From Linnemannia hyalina (lineage: Eukaryota > Mortierellomycota > Mortierellomycetes > Mortierellales > Mortierellaceae): a stretch of DNA of 64,000 nt. Of the stretch, positions 56,250 to 64,000 are shown in pieces. Made by a program: the position numbers and the translations under genes. The notes beneath the pieces are model-generated. The model was not told the DNA's origin. It did not search any database and saw only the letters and a list, made by a program, of their open reading frames with translations. The DNA lies in NCBI GenBank assembly GCA_019671135.1, contig JAHRHY010000010.1:1860001-1924000 (forward strand). The letters are read 5' to 3'. Positions within the stretch are counted from its first letter, which is position 1; the number at the start of each line of letters is the position of its first letter.

Positions 56250-57966
56250 CCTTTGTCTTTTGTTGTTCCTTGCTTGTCCTTGCTTGGGTAGTTGGTGAAT
56301 AGAAGAATAAGCTGTGAAAGAAAAGTTGTGTGAAATAGAAAGATAAAAAATGAAAAGGAAAAGACGATCCTCTTTCCTTTATAGTTTTGTGGCGCTCAGC
56401 ATTACATTTTCGCCAGTCCTGATGTTGCTGTGTGAAAGTCGAAAAACTTTAATTGCATCCACCTCACCTATCGGCAGTTCACCCGCTAAACCGGCAATTG
56501 ACCCGTACACCACCCAACACACGCGCGCATCTGTTCAAAATGTCGACTTATTGCCCATGCGCACACACACACAGACACGGCGCTACTTTAGGAAAAAAAG
56601 GCAAACAAGACCAAAGCACAACTCTAAAAGAAAACGATCGTGACCATGCTATACCCATTTCCCATCCCCCTTTGTCATAACAAAACAGAGGAAATGCTCA
56701 TTGGCCGCCAAAACCCTTCCACTTGAAAAGTCGAAGAGGAGGCGTGGATTCAGAAATTGGAACGATGACAGTCCTCGCAAGACGAAAAAAATCCTTCGCT
56801 ATTCTCTCCACGTTTGTTTTTGTCGCCTTCCCTACACACCTTCCGAAGGTACCTTTCTACGCGTCATTCATCCATACTACAGCATTTTCGTTCACGGCCA
56901 GCCTGTAGGCTTTTTTCCCCCTCCTCTCGTCGACTCTATTGGGAAAAAAATGCCTCATCTACGAAATTCTCCCATGCACCTGTTACCACTACTCGTTCTT
57001 TACAACCACTCACCATCCTTGTCTGTCATACCTCCCTCTCTCTTGTCACTCCTTCGCTTTCTCAAAAAGCGGTTTGTTGTTGCCGCCAATGGCAAGCTCA
57101 AAGAATAAGGATAAACCGTCGTCATGTACCACACACACACTTTTTCGTCCTGTCTGCGAATGGGTAAGGCGATTTTGACACAGTCATCTTCGTGAGATGT
57201 CAAGACGACTAACAAGTTATCCCCTCCTCCGTTTTTGGGCCAAATTTGACCTGAAATTTATACGTGACTAGCAAGAAGACACCCTTCACTCTCCTTGTTC
57301 ACGAAAAAAAATCATTAATGTTGACCTTCCCCTATGCCAACATGTAAAGAGAACCCAGACCGAGATCATCACCGAAATCTACTTTTTTTTCCCATTCCGG
57401 ATACAACAATGAAAAATACACCATCAGTTCTAGTGACAATGTTGTCAGATCACAGAAAAAAAAAAAGTGATAACATATCTTACATAAGGCAAAATATTAT
57501 GAATACGAGAGGTTAAATCACATAAATGAAATTGGCTCAAAAAATGCCTGACGAATTAACAAGCCTTCGAACAACTTCTTTCGAATGGAAAACGAACAAG
57601 AATTTTTTTTTGAGCAGGTTCAATTAGGCCTCATGCATATGCTCCATTCCCTCCCTCCGTTTCGTTCTCTTTGTTCTTTTTCTCACGTGCATGTGCCTGG
57701 AATGATCAGCCACATTTTCGGTTAATGGTCGATCATCGATGACAAAGATAATATCGAAAATGAATCGAAGGAGAAGACCAGATGCTCAAGGACAATAACC
57801 AAGGCGATGACAGAATCATTGATGAGAAGACAAGGAGATGTAACTTTTAAGATAGAAAATGTTTATTATTATGTACAAAAAGAGCAGAATGCAAGAGTGT
57901 TTTTTGGAGGGGGGGGGGGGGGGGGGTTGTGGATATATGATTGTAGAATGCAAAGTGAAGAACGAT
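56250..57966. other. Intergenic region between arrestin and PEPCK genes
   Basis: No gene recognised; it is AT-richer toward 57300-57900. A run of 18 G (57909-57926) sits just 3' of the PEPCK stop and is probably in its 3' UTR or flank. Confidence 0.55.
57909..57926 (+). repeat. G18 homopolymer at the PEPCK 3' end
   Basis: An uninterrupted run of 18 guanines (C18 on the coding strand), about 40 bp downstream of the PEPCK stop at 57967. In RNA this would be a C-tract. Length is uncertain in most sequencing. Confidence 0.85.
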
Positions 57967-59722
57967 TTAGATCTTGGGGCCGACGGCGATGACATCCTCG
58001 GTGGCCTGGTCAGCATACTTGGCAAAGTTCTCGTTGAACAAACCAGCAAGCTTGGAGACGGTGGCGTTGAAGGTCTCGGGGGTTCCCTGCCAGGCAGTGG
58101 CGGGGTTGAGGACCTCGGCGGGGACACCGGTGACGGTCTTGGGGATCTCGAGGCCGAAAATGGGGTAGGTCTCGTACTCTGCGCTCTTCAACTCGCCGTT
58201 GTGGATAGCATCGATAATAGCACGGGAGTACTTGAGGGCAATACGCTTGCCGGTTCCGTAGGCACCGCCGTTCCAGCCAGTGTTGATCAACCAGACATCG
58301 ACCTTGTGCTCCTCGATCTTGGCAGCCAACATGGTGGCGTACTGGGTAGGGTGGAGGACCAAGAAGGGCTGACCGAAGCAGGCAGAGAAGGTGGCCTCGG
58401 GCTCGATGATACCATCCTCGGTACCGGCCATCTTGGAGGTGTAACCGGAGATGAAGTGGTACATGGCCTGGGACGAGGTCAACTTGGAGACGGGGGGGAG
58501 AACTCCGAGGGCGTCGCAGGTGAGCATGACAATGTTCTTGGGCATGTTTCCAACGCAGGGGATCAAGGCGTTGGGGATGTACTCGATGGGGTAGGCGCAA
58601 CGGGTGTTCTCGGTGAGGGACTTGTCAGAGTAGTCGACGACACGGGTGTCCTCGTCAAAGACGACGTTCTCGAGAACGGAACCGAAGCGGATGGCGCCGA
58701 AAATCTCGGGCTCCTTCTCGGCGGAAAGATCAATGGTCTTGGCGTAGCAGCCTCCCTCGATGTTGAAGACTCCAGTGTCAGTCCAGACGTGCTCGTCATC
58801 ACCAATCAAGGCACGGGCAGGGTCAGCAGAGAGGGTGGTCTTGCCGGTTCCAGAGAGACCAAAGAAGAGAGAGGTATCGCCCTGGGGTCCCTGGTTGGCG
58901 GAGGAGTGGAGGGAGAGAACACCAGCCTTGGGCATGAGGTAATGCATGATGGTGAAGACACCCTTCTTCATCTCTCCAGCGTACTCAGTTCCAAGAATGA
59001 CCATCTGGCGAAGCTTGAAGTTGATGGAGACGGAGGTGCTGGAGGTCATGCCGGTGGTGTATCTGTTGGCGGGGAAGGCACCGGCGTTGAGGATGGTGAA
59101 ATCGGGCTCGCCGTAGTTCTTGAGCTCCTCCTCGGTGGGGCGGATCAACATGTTGTGCATGAAGAGCGAGTGGTAAGCGCGAGCGCAGACAACACGGATC
59201 TTCAGGCTAATTGGTTGTATTGGGTAAGAATGAGGATGACCATGGTTAGAAACATGTTTCAAAAGCAAGACATGACAAGATCGCATGCAGGGACTGATAA
59301 AAAAAAGGGGGGGAAGGTAAGACTTACCGGTACTTAGGGTCCCAACCAGCATATCCATCGAAAACGTAGAGACGCTCACGGGTGTTGAGGTAGTCGACAG
59401 CACGCTCATGGTTAATCAAGAAAGCATGCTCGGTCATCTTGGTGTTCACGGGTCCCCACCAGATATCCTCGCTGGTGGAGTCCTCATCAACAATACGCTT
59501 ATCCCGGGGAGAGCGTCCAGTCTTCTTTCCGGACGAGGTGACAAGGGCACCGGCGGAAGAGATGGAGGTACCGGGCTCGTAGCGGAGGGCATCCTCGTAG
59601 AGCTTTGCGACGGATGTGTTGCGGAGGAGGTTGACGCGGGTGTAGTCAATACCGTCCTTGCCGACGGAGGCCTCGAGTTCGGGGTCGTGCTTGTGGATCG
59701 ATCCAGCGGGTGACTTGGTCAT
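57967..59722 (-). CDS. PCK1: Phosphoenolpyruvate carboxykinase (ATP), 2 exons
   Basis: Exons 59722-59328 and 59206-57967 give 544 residues (yeast Pck1: 549). The start [20 protein letters not shown] was chosen over an in-frame upstream ATG (59782), whose 20 codons are pyrimidine-driven and unlike the family. Seen: [23 protein letters not shown]-region equivalent [20 protein letters not shown], kinase-1a P-loop [14 protein letters not shown], kinase-2 [30 protein letters not shown] and [15 protein letters not shown]. It converts oxaloacetate and ATP to phosphoenolpyruvate and CO2 in the cytosol, the committed step of gluconeogenesis. Coding-strand composition is C-rich at third positions (GTC, ACC, AAG), as for highly expressed fungal genes. 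A long open frame on the opposite strand is a by-product of that codon bias. Confidence 0.97.
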
Positions 59723-62700
59723 TTTTGTAATGTGTGTTTGGGGGTAGAGAAGGGGAGAGGTAGAGTGGGGAGGGGTAAGCAAGAGTGCTTGAAAGAGAGT
59801 AAGGAGAGTGAAGAGGGGAGTTGAAGTGAATGAAGAGTAAAGGTCAAAGAATAAGAAAAGTGGGAAAGTGCCTTAGTATTTATACCAGCAGGAGTGATGG
59901 GAGGCGATCCGGAAGGATGAGGAATGGAAAACATATTAAAAGTGCACACGGAGCAAGAAAGAGAGGACCCCGATGGAAGTAGTTAACGTAAAGAAGAAAC
60001 AAAGTAAAGAAAGTAAAGGAAAGAGGGCTAATTGAATAGAGAAAAGGGTGTCTAGGCACAGTCAACCTAAACACAAGCCTAGAAACAAGAAATTTTAGAA
60101 ATGGTGCTAGTCTGACAGCATGTAATTATTGCCTTCGGTCATCCACGAGTCATCCTTTTCTTTACTATATGAATTCAATTCAATCGACAGCAAAAATAGA
60201 TTCAACAAAAAGTCGGATCGAATGAGTCTTTTTTTTTTTTTTTCGGACCCCGGACACACTCTTAACTCAACACTCAACAGAAAAGAAAGCCCTTTCTCTT
60301 TGTCCTGTGTCAACACAGAGTAACCCTATTCGCTCTCCCTCTTCTCACTCTTCTTTTTCACACCCATACGGTTTCCGTCTTCTGTTCTCTATTTCCTTGG
60401 CCCACGGATTCCTCCGTTGACAGAAAGTCAAAAAATGAGGCTTCTTACTCTCCTGGTCAAGGTCCCGTAGGCGTGTCTTCTTCACCTCTGCCTTACACCT
60501 GAACACTCTTTCGCTGCTTGACACGCTGTTTTGCCATGAAAGAGAGGAGAGAAAAGGCGCTTCCGAGTCCTTCTGACATACACCCGATGTTTCCTTCCCT
60601 TCAATTGCATCTAAAAGAACAGGTGAGGCAAAGCAAAAGAGAGTGGGAATGAGCTCAACAAAAAAAAGAAAAATGAGGGGTAAAAAAAAAAGACGCAAGT
60701 ACCAATCCAATTCCCCTCAATCCATTCTCCGACAAAAATTGGAGACACATCCACTTCCCAACAGCCAATGCAACAGTTGCAAAAGCACCTCTTTGTATGC
60801 CGCGAATGGTGCAAGTATGTTGTGCTTTTGTTTTGGGGGAGGAAAAAGGCGAAAAAGGTAGACGAGGGAAGGTACAGAAGAAGGGCGAAAAGGGAGCGGG
60901 AACTGAAGGAAGATGCGTGGGGAAGAACAAGGAAAGGCCAAAGAGAGATCCGCAAACGAACGAACGCACGAACAAAAAGGAACAAACTAAGGCGAGAGAA
61001 TGAGATTCAGGGCGGTTGGTTGATGAATGCGGGGGACGCAGTAACAAAAGAGGCAGACAAAGGAGAGTGAGTATAGGGAAGGGGAAAGAGGATCACTCCT
61101 CTTCCACTCACGTCTCCTTTGTCTCTTACCGTTCACTCACTCCTGTCTCTCTGTTCCTCGTTAATACATCAAAAAAATGCAGAGATGCATGGACCAGGTC
61201 GCACCAGTTGAAATAAATGAGGATCAAAAACGGCGTCCCTTTTGTCCCTTTTCCTACCCCAGCGTCCCAACAACAGAACAAGGAGATCACTTTTGCCTTC
61301 TTCTTCCCGTCTGTCCGTTGTTAGCGGCAACAACACTTCGTAGGAGTGTCAATTGTCAACAATGCAAAACAAGGACAAGGACAAGACAGACCCATGCTCG
61401 ACGGAGGAAATGAATATTGTCTATTATTGTCGAACAAAGGCGACCATTTCCTTCTCTTCTCTCTTTTCTGCAATGAGAATGAATGAACCATTGAGCCCTC
61501 TTCCGTTAAAGGAGTGGAAGGTAATGAAAGGGAAAACACCACAGACCCCGTTCCACTGTTTGACTCATGGGTGTGAAGAACCATGGAATGGGAATGAGAG
61601 TATGAGTGGTAATAATAGACCAGTTGTTGGACATTTTTCATGAGGAGACGCAAGTACCAACAGACAAAAAAGACGGTGACCCCTGTCCCATTCCTCCACA
61701 TTCGTGAGAAAAATAATTATTTATCCCTTTTTTGCCGCTGACTAACATCTATGGCACTCATATGTCTCTTCCACTTGAATTAGACTAGTCTCATTCAATT
61801 GAACTACATAGTGCTACTCCAAAGCATGTCGCCATCCTGGCTCCCCAGCTCGACTCACGCCCTCCTCCTTCTCTCACTCTCTCATCGTCGCCAATTGCCT
61901 TGTGCAAATCTCCTTTCTTTCCACCCACCGATGGTGACTCCTTTTCTATTTCATCCCCCCGAGCAAGCGTTCCAATTGGTCCCCGCCTTTTTTATTTTTT
62001 ATGACGGACCTTTCCTTCCTTCCTCCACACACCGAAGAAAAGAAAACCTTGTTTGTTGGTTGTCCCAAAGAAGGCAAACCGTGAAAGGAAAGAGCGAAAA
62101 CCGCGGGGGAGTGTTCAAGAGTTGCACTGTGAGAGAGAGGAGAGGGAAATGGGCGGAGTGTGTGAAGGAAACGGAGTTTGGATGCCTCTCTCTTCTCTTT
62201 TCTAATTTTTTTTTTCCCTAAATGGGGTGGCGTTTTGCAAAGGATGGGTAGCCTTTCTCATATGGGAGTACGTGCGTGTGCTGGCTGGTTGTCTATGCAA
62301 ATTGTCCTGTCCTGTCCCTGCAAGGCACTCATACCGAATTTTATTCCTTCTCTCAGACGTACTATACACATCCAACAAACGAGACAATAATGTCTTTCCC
62401 CTCTTTTTCTCGTCCCTTCATTACCTATCCATCCGCCTTGAACAAGGTAAGCAGCCTTTTCCCCCCCCCCCGTGTTTACGGTCACGGGGGATGTAGCAGT
62501 GTAGCATGAAGACAGAGTGCCCCGGGCCTTTGCATATACAAACGGACCAGGGGTCCTTTCATTACCATTCTACACGCAATTAGAGCGAAGAAAAAGAGGA
62601 ACATGTGCTAAAATGGGGGGAATCGGAAGACTTTACAACTTTATTCTGCCGGAAATGTCCGACGACGTGTTCTCTTCATCACATCTCTTTTACTCTGAAC

Positions 62701-64000
62701 AAAGGGGGAAGGAGAAAGGGGAAAGGAAAGGGCCAAACTGACATGATGCATAGATTACTCCGATGAAGAGGCGATGAAGAAAGAGTGTGCATGATCCCCC
62801 CTCTCTCTCTCTTTGGAGACACGCCCAATGCGGAGGAAGGACGAGAAGGAAAGAAAAAGGGTCAGATACTTTCCTCACACGACCGGACCAACATACGCAA
62901 CTCACATCAACCACAGCCTCACATCGCCGCCTTCTCTTTTCGTTGCTTAGTTACCTCTCATCTCTCATAGCCACAGACACCAGTCCGGACGGGCAATGAC
63001 TCCCTTGCGTCAATTTGAGGCCCGAGACAGAGAGACAGAAGAGACCGGACTTTTTCCGTCATTCTATACGATCCACGGAACACTCCAAAAGAACAACTCC
63101 GCCCAATATTCTTTGGTCGTGCCTCATTCTCCATCGATCTCTCACACCCACACACATACACAGACCCTGTTGCATTACCCGGGGAACACAAACAAGCAGT
63201 GGTTCTCTTTGTCCTTCTGCTTACATGAACAACAACAACAACAACACTTTTGTTCATTTCATTCTTCACCTTGCTTTTCCATTTCATTTCATTTAATCGA
63301 TACACAGAACATTGGACAATTGGTAATGGGGGGGGGGGGTTTTGCACAGGTAAGGGGAGTCTTGCGATTTTTTTATTTTTTTTGTGAGTATGTAAAAAAT
63401 TATTTTTTTTTAGGTCAAAGAAGTTTTTCAGAAGAGAAGGAGTGGATGTCAAAAGTAGAAAAGGCTATGTAAAGAAAGTCAAGAGGAAAGGACTTGTGAA
63501 GAAGGAAAGGTAGAGAAAGAAAGGTCTTGTAAAGAAAAGAAAAAACAATTGTGAGAAAGGAAAAAGGAGACATATCCAAATAAACTAGAAAAAAACTAGA
63601 AAAACCAAAAAAAAAGAGATACAAAAAATCAACAAGAAAAGAAAAGGGCAGGAAAGTGTAGGCAAAAGGAGAGAGAAAGGGCGAAGTGAAGAAAAAGAAA
63701 GTGGCAAACTAGTTTGGTCGGTGAATGCCCCCTCCTCCTCCAACACTCCAAATCCTACTCTAACTCCCCTCACTCCAACTCATCCACAAAAAGTACCCTA
63801 GTCTCAATTGCAATGCTGTTTTTGGTCTTTCGCATGCATTGTTGACGCTCGTAAAGCTCCTAGCAATGGTCCTCCTGTCTGTCTGGATTGATAAAGTCTT
63901 TTTTTTCCTCTTTTCATGACAATTTTGGTCGCGTTTTTTTTCTTCAGATGATCTTTTTTTCTGTTTTTTTCTTCTGCGAAGCGTCTTTTTTTTTTTGTTC
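59723..64000. other. Intergenic region to the window end, no gene recognised
   Basis: The first ~250 bp are the CT-rich PEPCK leader and promoter. The rest is alternating GA-rich and CT-rich sequence with T-runs (60230-60243), a (CAA)n run near 63231-63245, a C12 tract (62461-62472) and a G-tract (63329-63339). Many short frames are open on both strands, but none shows domain words, codon bias or a splice chain. Long purine-rich stretches (63420-63720) close the window. Confidence 0.6.

Noticed and set aside
57859..59337. 492-codon plus-strand open frame opposite PEPCK
   Set aside because: It is a shadow of the strongly biased codon use of PEPCK. It is Gly/Val/Glu-rich without any family words and crosses the PEPCK intron.
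60345..61047. Candidate gene in the CT-rich right end
   Set aside because: Phe/Ser/Leu-rich frames follow base composition. No exon chain or conserved residue was found.

Overview
The window is nuclear DNA from a filamentous fungus. Most genes are split by many short spliceosomal introns with GTRNGT donors and YAG acceptors, and intergenic stretches are CT/GA-rich. The mix of a NACHT / pentapeptide / WD40 NLR-like gene, a cluster of F-box/LRR-like genes beginning M-[DE]-T-x-P-L-[SA]-L-P-E-I, and a rhizopuspepsin-type protease best fits Mortierellomycotina (Mortierella, Linnemannia or Podila). That placement is an inference from gene families; no rRNA or other marker is present. Nothing bacterial, plasmid- or phage-like was seen.

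Layout. 1-6.5 kb: copy A of a segmental duplication, holding broken gene fragments, inverted arms and a minisatellite. 8.1-10.1 kb: a nine-exon CutC gene (-). 12.3-16.0 kb: a ten-exon CDK5/Pho85-type kinase (+), convergent with a five-exon vacuolar-type alkaline phosphatase (-, 16.6-18.8 kb). 19.3-19.7 kb: a possible acidic protein. 20.0-30.9 kb: two intact and two decayed F-box/LRR-like genes, all on the minus strand, around a plus-strand NACHT-WD40 gene interrupted by two in-frame stops. 31.2-32.6 kb: a five-exon METTL21-type methyltransferase. 33.6-34.2 kb: a possible BTB-like remnant. 34.4-35.3 kb: an imperfect inverted-repeat (foldback) element. 36.4-37.9 kb: an intact secreted aspartic protease (-). 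38.03-46.43 kb: copy C of the duplication, with a 55-unit, 47-bp minisatellite. 47.9-49.0 and 53.3-54.2 kb: two diverged direct copies of a small-secreted-protein-like locus, flanking a DUF2278 gene and a D-lactate-dehydrogenase-type gene. 54.5-56.2 kb: an arrestin-domain gene. 58.0-59.7 kb: ATP-dependent PEP carboxykinase. 59.8-64.0 kb: no recognisable gene.

The functional genes are mostly housekeeping or metabolic (copper homeostasis, phosphate metabolism, gluconeogenesis, D-2-hydroxyacid reduction, protein methylation). The accessory part is built from duplications: the last codons and 3' flank of the aspartic protease recur, mostly inverted, next to minisatellites, and patchy identity between copies suggests gene conversion. 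Exon joins for CutC, the kinase, the phosphatase, the methyltransferase, the protease, the arrestin and PEPCK were worked out by hand. Each gives one uninterrupted frame with consistent intron phases.
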